Source: Lachnospiraceae bacterium (GTDB lineage Bacteria; Bacillota; Clostridia; Lachnospirales; Lachnospiraceae). Taken from it: a stretch of DNA of 64,000 bases. The notes under the pieces are model-generated. The model did no database searches, was not told where the DNA came from, and saw only the letters and a list, made by a program, of their open reading frames with translations. Where the stretch lies: assembly GCA_022510725.1 (NCBI GenBank), contig JAFLSW010000007.1, forward strand, positions 17,954 to 81,953. Direction: 5' to 3'. Numbering within the stretch: position 1 is the first letter of the stretch; every line of letters starts with the position of its first letter. The translations under genes were made by a program, and so were the position numbers. Shown piece by piece: positions 44,358 through 52,638 of the stretch.

Positions 44358-45122
44358 TTATGTTTCCTTTGTGAAAAAAATGTGTTTTTTGATCAAAGGG
44401 ATCCAGGCCTTCTTTTCCTCATCCTGTTCACAATGATTCAGATAGCGGTCTATGACTCCGTAATCCTCCCACATGTGCATGGGATATACTTCTTTAACCG
44501 GAACAGATGATAAAAACGCATCCATTCCATAGCAATAAGCATCCTGCAGTCTGGGATCTAAGGGCACAAATGCCACATCCAAAACAGCGCCCTCTTCCTG
44601 CAGCCAGCTTTGCAGCGATCCCATCTCTTCTTGATATACTTTTTCCTGGGTAGCATTAAAGCTTTCTACTTCACCTTCCCAATGCCACCAGTTCAAGTCT
44701 CCGGCATGATAGATCCGCTTGTTTTCCACCGTTACATAAAAAGCGACACCTTCGTCAGTCGACTTTAAAGTGCGTATTTTCAGGCTTTCGCCGCCCTGCA
44801 AGGGAAGCTCCAGTTCCCTATGGGAAGGGAGCCGATGGATTCGTTCTTTGACAACCGGATCCACTCCTTTTCTTTCCAGATAATTGTCGCTTAGGCGGAT
44901 GTCGCTTCCGAACACATAATAAACACCGCCCGGATGACTCTTTAAGTCAAAGATCCGAAAATCAAAATGGTCGGGATGTTTGTGGCTGGCAAAAACGATC
45001 AATGGTTTATGAGCAGGAAAAGCCGGCAGCTCTCCCTTAAAATAATCAAAAAGAAGAATTGCCGACTCCGTTTCTACCAGATAGCCGCTGTGATACAAAT
45101 AGGTTACCTTCATTTTCCTCAT
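44358..45122 (-). CDS. MBL-fold metallohydrolase
   Basis: 254 aa with the metallo-beta-lactamase fold: [10 protein letters not shown] near the start, the metal motif ASHKHPDHF (HxHxDH form) near residue 47, [10 protein letters not shown] near 145, and a late histidine PMHMWED near 225. Such proteins hydrolyse phosphodiesters, lactones or thioesters; the substrate cannot be told. Its ATG overlaps the clpB stop (ATGA), so it is likely induced by heat with clpB. Confidence 0.88.
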   Translation of the reverse strand: MRKMKVTYLYHSGYLVETESAILLFDYFKGELPAFPAHKPLIVFASHKHPDHFDFRIFDLKSHPGGVYYVFGSDIRLSDNYLERKGVDPVVKERIHRLPSHRELELPLQGGESLKIRTLKSTDEGVAFYVTVENKRIYHAGDLNWWHWEGEVESFNATQEKVYQEEMGSLQSWLQEEGAVLDVAFVPLDPRLQDAYCYGMDAFLSSVPVKEVYPMHMWEDYGVIDRYLNHCEQDEEKKAWIPLIKKHIFFTKET

Positions 45123-47701
45123 TTCCTTTTTGCGACAAGCTTGTCATTTTCTACATCAATGGTAATTTCATCGTCTATAACCACCGAATCGGATAAGATC
45201 AGCTTTGCCGCTGCCGTTTCTACATATTTTTGCATATATCGCTTCAAAGGTCTTGCTCCATACACCGGATCATAACCCTCTGCGGCAATGTAATCTTTTG
45301 CAGCTTCCGTACAGGATAAGGAAAGATCCTTATCTTGCAGACGCCTGTTCAGATCCTGCAATATCAAGTCTATCATAGCACGAATGTTGTCTTTTGTCAG
45401 CGGTTTAAAGAGAATGGTCTCATCCAAACGGTTCAAAAACTCCGGTCTGAAATGACCTCGAAGCTCCCCAAGTACCGCTTCCTGCGCCGACTCTGCTATC
45501 TCTCCCGCTTCCGTAATGCCTTCCAACAGGTAGGATGCACCGATATTGGAGGTCATGATCAGGATCGTATTTTTAAAATCCACGGTTCTGCCAAGGGAAT
45601 CCGTAATCCGCCCATCATCCAATACCTGCAACAGCACATTGAATACATCGGGATGGGCTTTTTCCACCTCGTCAAAGAGCACAACAGAGTATGGTTTGCG
45701 TCTGACTGCTTCAGTCAACTGTCCGCCTTCCTCATATCCCACATAGCCGGGAGGGGCTCCAATCAGTCTGGATACGGAATATTTTTCCATATACTCGCTC
45801 ATGTCGATGCGGACCATATTGCTTTCGTCATCAAACAAGGCCTGGGCCAAAGTCTTGGCAAGCTCCGTCTTTCCTACACCGGTAGGCCCCAGGAAAAGGA
45901 ATGACCCAATGGGTTTGCCGGGGTCCTTGATGCCTGCTTTGGAACGCATAATAGCTTCTGACACCTTTGTCACTGCCTCATCCTGGCCGATCACCCGCTT
46001 ATGCAGCTCTTCTCCCAGGTGAAGGGTTTTGTTTCTCTCGCTTTCCGTCAGCTTGGCAACGGGAATTCCCGTCCATCTGGAAATGATCTTGGCGATCTCA
46101 TCTTCATCCACGCTTTCCCGTATCAGGCTTCTGCCGCCTTCCTTGCTCTTCTGCTCTTCCATCTCCAGCTGCTTTTTCATATTGGGCAGTTTTCCATAGC
46201 TTAATTCCGCTGCTTTTTCCAGATTGCCTTCTCTGGTAGCGATCTGAATCTCATTGTTGACGCTTTCTATTTCTTCCCGAAGCTTCTGCAGCCTTTCTAC
46301 GCTGCCTTTTTCGTTCTCCCAGGTGGCCTTCTGAGTTGTAAATCGGTCTTTCTGCTCCGCCAGCTCCTTTTGCAGTTCAGCAAGCCTTTCCTGGGATATC
46401 CGGTCATCTTCTTTTTTCAATGCCGCCTCTTCGATTTCCATCTGCATAATGCGGCGGTTTAATTCATCCAGCTCTGTGGGCATGGAATCCAGTTCCGTCT
46501 TGATCAAGGCACAGGCTTCATCCACCAGATCGATAGCCTTATCCGGCAGGAAACGGTCCGTAATATATCGATTGGAAAGCATGGCTGCGCTGACTAAGGC
46601 ATTGTCCAGGATCTTCACGCCATGAAAGACCTCATAACGCTCTTTTAATCCTCTTAAAATGGAAATGGTGTCCTCTACGGTAGGCTCATCTACCATGACC
46701 GGCTGAAAACGCCGCTCCAATGCCTGATCTTTTTCAATATACTGCCTGTATTCATCCAAAGTGGTGGCACCGATACAATGCAGCTCTCCCCTTGCCAACA
46801 TCGGCTTTAGCATATTGCCTGCATCCAAAGCACCGTCGGTCTTTCCCGCTCCCACAATGGTATGCAGCTCGTCGATAAAGAGGATGATCTGACCGTCGCT
46901 GTTTTTCACATCCTCCAAAACTGCCTTCAACCGCTCCTCAAATTCACCACGATACTTGGCTCCTGCTACCAAAGCTCCCATATCCAGGGCAAAGATCTTT
47001 TTGTCCTTTAGGCTTTGAGGCACATCCCCTCTGACAATACGCTGGGCAAGGCCTTCCACTACAGCCGTTTTGCCCACTCCCGGCTCTCCTATCAGTACCG
47101 GATTGTTCTTGGTCTTGCGGGAAAGAATGCGGATCACATTGCGGATCTCACTGTCTCTGCCGATGACCGGGTCCAGCTTTTGCCTTTTGGCCTTTTCTAC
47201 CAGCTCTTCTCCGTATTTTGCCAGGGTATCATAGGTGGCCTCCGGATTGTCGCTGGTAACCCGCTGGTTTCCCCTGACGGTAGAAAGGACCTGCAAAAAC
47301 CGCTCTACGGTAATTCCGTACTCCTCCATCATCTCTTTGATGGCCGCATTGGGATGTTTCAACATGGATAAAAACAAATGCTCTACAGAGACATACTCGT
47401 CTCCCATGGCCTTTGCCTCATCCTCTGCCTTGATCAAAGCCTGGTTTAAGGCCTGCCCCATAAAAACCTGGCCCCCCTGAACCTTGACCCGGCGTTTTAT
47501 CAATTCTTTGGCATAATTCATAAAATGCTCTGTCTGAATCTCCATCTTTTCGATCAACTTTAAGATCAGACTGTCTTCTACGGAAAGAAGGGATACCAAC
47601 AAGTGCTCCTGTTCAATCTCTTGATTTCCATATTCATAAGCCAGCTTTTCACAGCCGTTGATGGCTTCCACAGACTTCTGTGTGAATTTTGAAATATTCA
47701 T
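45119..47701 (-). CDS. clpB: Chaperone ClpB disaggregase
   Basis: About 860 aa: ClpN domain ([20 protein letters not shown]), AAA+ 1 with [13 protein letters not shown] near residue 205, the long coiled-coil middle domain (about 400-520), AAA+ 2 with [13 protein letters not shown] near 600, and the GARPLKRY end. ClpB hexamers extract proteins from aggregates with DnaK. The ATG at 47701 (AAGGGG) is preferred to an upstream start; the CIRCE box just before it implies HrcA control. Confidence 0.97.
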   Translation of the reverse strand: MNISKFTQKSVEAINGCEKLAYEYGNQEIEQEHLLVSLLSVEDSLILKLIEKMEIQTEHFMNYAKELIKRRVKVQGGQVFMGQALNQALIKAEDEAKAMGDEYVSVEHLFLSMLKHPNAAIKEMMEEYGITVERFLQVLSTVRGNQRVTSDNPEATYDTLAKYGEELVEKAKRQKLDPVIGRDSEIRNVIRILSRKTKNNPVLIGEPGVGKTAVVEGLAQRIVRGDVPQSLKDKKIFALDMGALVAGAKYRGEFEERLKAVLEDVKNSDGQIILFIDELHTIVGAGKTDGALDAGNMLKPMLARGELHCIGATTLDEYRQYIEKDQALERRFQPVMVDEPTVEDTISILRGLKERYEVFHGVKILDNALVSAAMLSNRYITDRFLPDKAIDLVDEACALIKTELDSMPTELDELNRRIMQMEIEEAALKKEDDRISQERLAELQKELAEQKDRFTTQKATWENEKGSVERLQKLREEIESVNNEIQIATREGNLEKAAELSYGKLPNMKKQLEMEEQKSKEGGRSLIRESVDEDEIAKIISRWTGIPVAKLTESERNKTLHLGEELHKRVIGQDEAVTKVSEAIMRSKAGIKDPGKPIGSFLFLGPTGVGKTELAKTLAQALFDDESNMVRIDMSEYMEKYSVSRLIGAPPGYVGYEEGGQLTEAVRRKPYSVVLFDEVEKAHPDVFNVLLQVLDDGRITDSLGRTVDFKNTILIMTSNIGASYLLEGITEAGEIAESAQEAVLGELRGHFRPEFLNRLDETILFKPLTKDNIRAMIDLILQDLNRRLQDKDLSLSCTEAAKDYIAAEGYDPVYGARPLKRYMQKYVETAAAKLILSDSVVIDDEITIDVENDKLVAKRK

Positions 47702-47802
47702 GATATAGCACCCCTTTCTGATATTCTGTGCTTTTATTATGTCCATGATTTCAGTGTCCTTACACCCTCATCATGATTACATACCTGTTATAGCACAAAA
47801 AA

Positions 47803-47829
47803 TTAGCACTCGCAAGACGAGAGTGCTAA
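47803..47829 (-). promoter_or_regulatory. CIRCE element (HrcA operator) for clpB
   Basis: TTAGCACTC (47803-47811), 9-bp spacer, GAGTGCTAA (47821-47829): the exact consensus of CIRCE, about 100 bp before the clpB ATG. HrcA binding here would repress clpB until heat stress. The AT-rich block at 47830-47860 probably holds the promoter, though no clear -35/-10 pair is seen. Confidence 0.96.
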
Positions 47830-47865
47830 TAATTTTATAAAATATTTGTAAAATCTATCTTATCT

Positions 47866-48552
47866 TCAAGATTTTCCAAGAAAGCCCTTAGAAGATTTAC
47901 TGCTGCCCAGTATGTCCAATATGCCGCCGAGGGGATAGGTTCCCATAGCTCCGAAGTATTTGCTCTGACCGAAAAGAGCGTTCTTTTCCATGCGCTTTTC
48001 TAACATGGTCTCCTGAAGGCGCTTCATTTCATAGCGCTGTTCGATTTCTTTAAAGTTCTTGGCGCGCCGTACCCAAAAGCTGTCCTTTGCTTTTTCGTTA
48101 AAAAGGCTTGCTCCTTTGCCGTTTTTATAGCCCATATACCAGCTTTCTCCACGATACTCTTCCGGTGAAGCCCCAAAATGCAGCACGCAGTAATTTCCGC
48201 CGCATACAGCACTCCATGGATTATATGCCATAAACTCTTTTTCCAGATGACCTAAGACCCATTTTTCATATTCCGGATCATTCTTCATGGCTTCAAAGCC
48301 CGCCTCCGATATCTGAACGGAAATGGAATCCTGCATCCGGGAAGGATTCATGGGGATCTGAAATATCTTGTCATGAATGTAGCGCTTGTATTCCTCCATG
48401 GTCATTTCCTTTGCAGATACGCTTTTCTCTTCCAGTATCTGCTCTATATTTTCAAGAAAGCTTCTTTGGGTTGTCTTGCCTGTTACAGCAGTGCTTTTAA
48501 AATAGCTTTGGAACATTCTGGTCATGTAATTGGTGGTGATCATGTCGTTCAT
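47866..48552 (-). CDS. Unrecognised 228-aa protein
   Basis: Soluble, charged, no signal peptide or membrane helix. N-terminal NDMITTNYMTRMFQSYFK, a central IHDKIFQIPMNPSRMQDSISV near residue 65, and AVCGGNYCVLHFGASPEEYRG near 118 give it a firm composition of a folded protein. A long basic helical C-terminal region (about 170-205) ends in a Gly-rich segment. I do not recognise a family. A good GGAGG ribosome site supports expression. An unusual pair of direct repeats lies just upstream. Confidence 0.75.
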   Translation of the reverse strand: MNDMITTNYMTRMFQSYFKSTAVTGKTTQRSFLENIEQILEEKSVSAKEMTMEEYKRYIHDKIFQIPMNPSRMQDSISVQISEAGFEAMKNDPEYEKWVLGHLEKEFMAYNPWSAVCGGNYCVLHFGASPEEYRGESWYMGYKNGKGASLFNEKAKDSFWVRRAKNFKEIEQRYEMKRLQETMLEKRMEKNALFGQSKYFGAMGTYPLGGILDILGSSKSSKGFLGKS

Positions 48553-48624
48553 TGCCTGCTTTCCTCCTTATTTCATATGCCTTTATATGTCATATCGGAA
48601 AAGGATCGGCCTTCCATCACCCCT

Positions 48625-48656
48625 ATGTAACCAAAGGATCGGATCATGTAACCAAA
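48625..48656. repeat. Pair of 11-bp direct repeats, 21 bp apart
   Basis: ATGTAACCAAA at 48625-48635 and 48646-48656, repeat distance 21 bp (two helical turns). Between them GGATC occurs twice. They lie in the gap between the aldo/keto reductase gene and the unknown 228-aa gene, about 75-105 bp before the latter's start, a position for a regulator site. Confidence 0.5.
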
Positions 48657-48675
48657 TGTCAGTCCCGGTCTCCAT

Positions 48676-49875
48676 TTATGCTCCGGCATTCCTCTCTCTG
48701 GATCGTTTTGCCTCTTCATCCCGCTGTTTACAGATCTCAGTCCAACTGGGAATCTTAGATAAGATTTCCGTAAAGGCTTTTAATTCCTCCGGAATCTGTA
48801 TCTTTTGAGGACATACCTTGGCACATTTACCGCAGGCGATACAGGCTGCCGGCTGTTTTTCCTCTGCCAGGGCTTCAATGCGCATCCCCGCAGTGGAACT
48901 GGGCAGGATGCGGGCCTCATTATAAATGGAAAGCAGCATGGGAATATCCAGTCCTTTGGGACAACCGTCGCAGCAATACCGACAGGCAGTACAGGGCACA
49001 GAATTCTTCATGCCTTCCGCCAGTTCAAAGAGAAGGTTCTGTTCCTGCTCGCTAAGAGACTTTTCCTTTTCAAAGGTAGCCACATTCTGTTTCATCTGTT
49101 CTATAGAAGACATGCCGCTTAGGATCATGGTCACATTGGGCAGACCTTGCAAAAAGCGAAGGGCCCATGCGGCAGGGCTCTCATCACGAAGCCCTTTTAA
49201 CTTTTCTGCCTGTTCTTCCTTTAAGTTGGCAAGGGTGCCGCCCCGAAGAGGCTCCATGACCCAGACGGGTATGTTTCTCTCCGTTAAAATCTCATATTTT
49301 TTCTGTGCATCCTGTAAGGACCAATCCAGGTAATTTAGCTGAATCTGGCAAAACTCCATATGTTCTCCGTAAAGGTCCAAAAATTCCTTTAAGTTGTCTA
49401 CACCGCCGTGGCTGGAAAAGCCCAGATGGCGGATCTTACCCTGACGCTTCTGCTCTATGAAATAATCAACAATGCCCCACTGGGGATCCTTATAGACCTT
49501 AATGGAGTTTTCATATACATTGTGGAGCAGATAAAAGTCAAAATAATCTACCTGACATTTCTCAAGCTGCTCTTCAAAAACGGCCTGCGGGTCATAAGTG
49601 CTGGCAATCTGATGTCCCGGATACTTGGTTGCCAGATAGAAAGAATCCCTGTCATATTCCTTTAAGAGCCGTCCTGTGACCCTCTCCGACTCTCCGCCAT
49701 GATAAGGATAAGCCGTATCAAAATAATTCACGCCGTTCTCCATGGCATATCGGATCATCTCTCTAACCTGCTCTTCATCCACTTCGGAAGCGCTTCCGCC
49801 GGGCTTTAAGGGCAGACGCATGGTGCCGAATCCCAAAAGAGAAAGGCTTTTGTCCTGAAATTTTCTGTAGATCAT
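48676..49875 (-). CDS. 4Fe-4S aldo/keto reductase
   Basis: 399 aa. An AKR barrel (residues 1-270: LSLLGFGTMRLPLK, catalytic-type NYFDTAYPYHGGESE, LATKYPG, DFYLLHNV) is fused to a C-terminal ferredoxin domain with two cluster motifs, CTACRYCCDGCPKG near residue 318 and CIACGKCAKVCP near 350. Such proteins are common in anaerobes and probably couple NAD(P)H or ferredoxin electrons to carbonyl reduction; substrate unknown. A clear promoter lies upstream. Confidence 0.92.
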   Translation of the reverse strand: MIYRKFQDKSLSLLGFGTMRLPLKPGGSASEVDEEQVREMIRYAMENGVNYFDTAYPYHGGESERVTGRLLKEYDRDSFYLATKYPGHQIASTYDPQAVFEEQLEKCQVDYFDFYLLHNVYENSIKVYKDPQWGIVDYFIEQKRQGKIRHLGFSSHGGVDNLKEFLDLYGEHMEFCQIQLNYLDWSLQDAQKKYEILTERNIPVWVMEPLRGGTLANLKEEQAEKLKGLRDESPAAWALRFLQGLPNVTMILSGMSSIEQMKQNVATFEKEKSLSEQEQNLLFELAEGMKNSVPCTACRYCCDGCPKGLDIPMLLSIYNEARILPSSTAGMRIEALAEEKQPAACIACGKCAKVCPQKIQIPEELKAFTEILSKIPSWTEICKQRDEEAKRSRERNAGA

Positions 49876-49916
49876 GATTTCCCCTCCAAACTTACATTTT
49901 TATTTTCACTTCGTTT

Positions 49917-49945
49917 ATTATACAAAATTCCCGTCCTCTCTTCAA
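49917..49945 (-). promoter_or_regulatory. Promoter of the aldo/keto reductase gene
   Basis: Minus-strand TTGAAG (49940-49945), 17-bp spacer, TATAAT (49917-49922). Confidence 0.75.
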
Positions 49946-49989
49946 CATTTTACAGAAACATGTTTTATCCCTGTAAACACCAAAATCTG

Positions 49990-50018
49990 TTGAAAAAAAC
50001 ACTCTTTTGTGATATATT
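49990..50018 (+). promoter_or_regulatory. Promoter of the lipoprotein-GGDEF pair
   Basis: TTGAAA (49990-49995), 17-bp spacer, TATATT (50013-50018), divergent from the aldo/keto reductase promoter 45 bp away. Confidence 0.7.
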
Positions 50019-50067
50019 TGGTTTGAAATTTATGGTTAGCATACGGAAACCGAAGGTAATGAATTAT

Positions 50068-51114
50068 ATGAGAAAAAAAGCGCTAAAAAATATATTGATT
50101 CTGCTTTTATTGTTCGCCCTGCTCCTGCCGGGCGGCTGTGGAAAGGAACCTGTGGAAGAAACTGCCGATACGGAATATTTTGAGTTTGAAGCAGTGACGG
50201 AAATACAGCCCGGCAGACCCAATGTCTATGTGGTCTTAAAAGTACTGACCAGCCAATACTGGCAGGATATTGTGCGGGGCATTACGGATGCAGGAAACGA
50301 CTGCGGCGCAAATGTCTATGTAGGCGCCACCATAGGTGAAGGAGACTGGGAGATCCAGCAGTCCCTGATGGAAGAAGCCGTGTACAGAGGTGCGGATGCC
50401 ATTATTCTGGCTCCCGGAAGTTCTTCCAGGCTGACTCCCTATGCAAAAGAAGTCCGAAAGAAAGGGATCCCCGTGATCTTGGTAGACACCATACTAAATG
50501 ATACGGACAGCTTTGATACCTGCTATATGACGGACAATCTCCAGGCAGGGGAACTGGCAGCGGAAGAAATGATACTGCTTTTAAAGGAATCCGGCTTGTC
50601 GGAAAACGAGTCTGCCAGTATTGCCATCCAGATCACTTCTGTTTCTTCCCAGACCGTGATCGACCGTCTGGCAGGATTTAACCAATATTGGTCAGCCAAT
50701 GCACCCAAAAGCTGGGTGGTTTTGGATGATGTGGGATTAAATAACGGTGACAGCGAACTGGCAAAACAAAACTGTATTGATGTTTTGGAAACTTATCCCG
50801 ACATCAAAGGGGTATTTGGCTGCAACAACAGTTCTACCGTGGGCTTTGCCAATGGTCTTATGGAAACGGGCAGAACCGATGTGGTCCTTATCGGCTTTGA
50901 CTATGCCGATGAGACAGCGAAGCTTGTTGCTTCACCGCAATGGTGTGCTGCAACGGTGGTACAAAGCCAGTACAACATGGGATATGACGGTCTGATGACT
51001 GCGATCCAGATCATAAAGGGCGAGGCTGCTGCTTATAAATTTATCGATACCGGAACTTTGGTGATCGATGAGAACAGCTACTTAACATACGAACAATCAT
51101 TGGCAGGAGAATGA
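50068..51114 (+). CDS. Sugar-binding-type (PBP class B) lipoprotein
   Basis: About 348 aa. Basic start, hydrophobic helix and LLPGGC lipobox; then a type-1 periplasmic-binding fold similar to RbsB: NVYVVLKVLTSQYWQDIV near residue 50, ADAIILAPGSSS near 110, and GVFGCNNSSTVGFANGL near 250. These bind sugars or autoinducer AI-2. The next gene, a Cache-GGDEF protein, overlaps by 4 bp, and no ABC ATPase or permease follows, so it probably signals instead of feeding transport. Start among four in-frame ATGs is uncertain; AAGGT suits 50068 best. Confidence 0.85.
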   Translation: MRKKALKNILILLLLFALLLPGGCGKEPVEETADTEYFEFEAVTEIQPGRPNVYVVLKVLTSQYWQDIVRGITDAGNDCGANVYVGATIGEGDWEIQQSLMEEAVYRGADAIILAPGSSSRLTPYAKEVRKKGIPVILVDTILNDTDSFDTCYMTDNLQAGELAAEEMILLLKESGLSENESASIAIQITSVSSQTVIDRLAGFNQYWSANAPKSWVVLDDVGLNNGDSELAKQNCIDVLETYPDIKGVFGCNNSSTVGFANGLMETGRTDVVLIGFDYADETAKLVASPQWCAATVVQSQYNMGYDGLMTAIQIIKGEAAAYKFIDTGTLVIDENSYLTYEQSLAGE

Positions 51115-52589
51115 GCATGAAAGCTCCCATAGAAAGCAATCCCAAACTGCATACAAACCATCTCCGTCTGATCATCGGGTATATTGCCTTCTGTCTGGTG
51201 GTGCTGCTTACCGTAACCTTCTTTATCAGCAGCTATGTCAGCAGGAGCAATACCAATCAGATCAATAACATCTTAAGCCTGATGTCAGAGAAGGTAAACA
51301 CTTCCTTTGAAATGATGACGGACTATATCATACAGGCAGCAGATATGATATCTGCCCGGGATGAGATCTCCTTTGAAGAGGAATACGAAGAGCTGCAGCA
51401 CACTCTGACCAATATGCCCTATTTCAGCATTGGTCTCATCGATATGGACGGTACGGTATATGGTATCCCCGGAGAACAGATGGATATGGAAAAGCACGGC
51501 TTTTGTGAGGCGGCCAACGGTTCTGAGGATGTTTATATTTCAGAACCTTACCGTTCCAGTGTAACGGGCAGCAATATGATCACTTTATTTGCGCCCATTT
51601 ACCAAAAGGAAAAACGGGTAGGCAGCGTTTTTGTTACTTATTATCTGGAGACTATCCAGAACTTAGCTTATACCAATATCCTTTCTGATGAGACTGCAGT
51701 ATTCCTTATGAACCCTTATTCCGGGAACTTTGTAAACTGCTCCGATGACGGAACCAATCCTCCCGGTACCTGGAGCAACATCAGGCTGACCAAAAGCGAT
51801 ATCAAATGCTTTGGGGGATACGATTATGATATATGGATCGAAGACATGAAGCGAAATGCATCTGACAATATTGTTAACTTTGAGCAAAACGGCATATCCT
51901 ATACCCAGGCATATGTCCACATTAACGGCATGGATAATTGGAGTCTGGTGATCCGGATCCCCATTGGAGAATTGTCCAGCACCATGCAGCAGTATATGAT
52001 CAGTACTGCTACCGGCGCCGCCCTTTTGATCCTGGCAACCATGTTTTTAGCGGCAAACCTCTATCGCAAGGAACACGATAAAACCTTGAACCTCCAGATG
52101 CTGTCTAATGTGGATCCTCTTACAAAGGTCATGAACCGCCGCGGTTTCAACAATGTGTTAAAGAAGCTGTTTTCCGGTAAGACTAAGCCGGAAAAATGTA
52201 CCTTTATGTTCATCGACATTGACCTGTTCAAACATGTCAACGACAATCACGGTCACGATGCAGGAGACTTTATCCTGACCAGCGCAGCCTCCATCTTAAG
52301 AGAAGCCTTTGATGAGGTAGGCATGGTAGCCCGTGTCGGCGGGGATGAGTTCAATGTATTGGTAACCGCACCGATCTCCAACGAGGAGATTGAAACCATC
52401 TTACGATCTGTACAGACAAAGTTTGGTGAGATCATCCTTCCTAACGGAACAGCTCTCCCCATTACCTACAGCGCAGGTCTTTCCCAGTATCCTAAAGATG
52501 CCGAGGATCTGACAGAATTGATCAACTGTGCCGATAAGGCTTTATATCATGTGAAAGAAAACGGAAGAAATAACTTCTTCTGGTATTAG
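51111..52589 (+). CDS. Membrane Cache-GGDEF diguanylate cyclase
   Basis: 492 aa: helix 1 (IIGYIAFCLVVLLTVTFFI, about 22-45), an extracytoplasmic Cache-like sensor (about 50-285, with FSIGLIDMDGTVYGI and WSLVIRI), helix 2 (ATGAALLILATMFLAANLY), then GGDEF with the intact VGGDEF motif. No RxxD inhibitory site stands at the usual place before GGDEF (DEVG there), so product inhibition may be lost. It should make cyclic di-GMP. The coupling to a sugar-binding lipoprotein suggests the lipoprotein is its ligand receptor. Confidence 0.92.
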   Translation: MSMKAPIESNPKLHTNHLRLIIGYIAFCLVVLLTVTFFISSYVSRSNTNQINNILSLMSEKVNTSFEMMTDYIIQAADMISARDEISFEEEYEELQHTLTNMPYFSIGLIDMDGTVYGIPGEQMDMEKHGFCEAANGSEDVYISEPYRSSVTGSNMITLFAPIYQKEKRVGSVFVTYYLETIQNLAYTNILSDETAVFLMNPYSGNFVNCSDDGTNPPGTWSNIRLTKSDIKCFGGYDYDIWIEDMKRNASDNIVNFEQNGISYTQAYVHINGMDNWSLVIRIPIGELSSTMQQYMISTATGAALLILATMFLAANLYRKEHDKTLNLQMLSNVDPLTKVMNRRGFNNVLKKLFSGKTKPEKCTFMFIDIDLFKHVNDNHGHDAGDFILTSAASILREAFDEVGMVARVGGDEFNVLVTAPISNEEIETILRSVQTKFGEIILPNGTALPITYSAGLSQYPKDAEDLTELINCADKALYHVKENGRNNFFWY

Positions 52590-52605
52590 GAAAAACAAGA
52601 AACTA

Positions 52606-52638
52606 AAAAGAACTGTCATATCAGACAGTTCTTTTTTT
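52606..52638 (+). terminator. Terminator of the lipoprotein-GGDEF pair, overlapping the convergent gene
   Basis: Stem AAGAACTGTC / GACAGTTCTT with an ATATCA loop and T tract. The left part follows the GGDEF stop, and the right part encodes the last codons of the minus-strand beta-helix gene, so it serves both directions. Confidence 0.85.
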
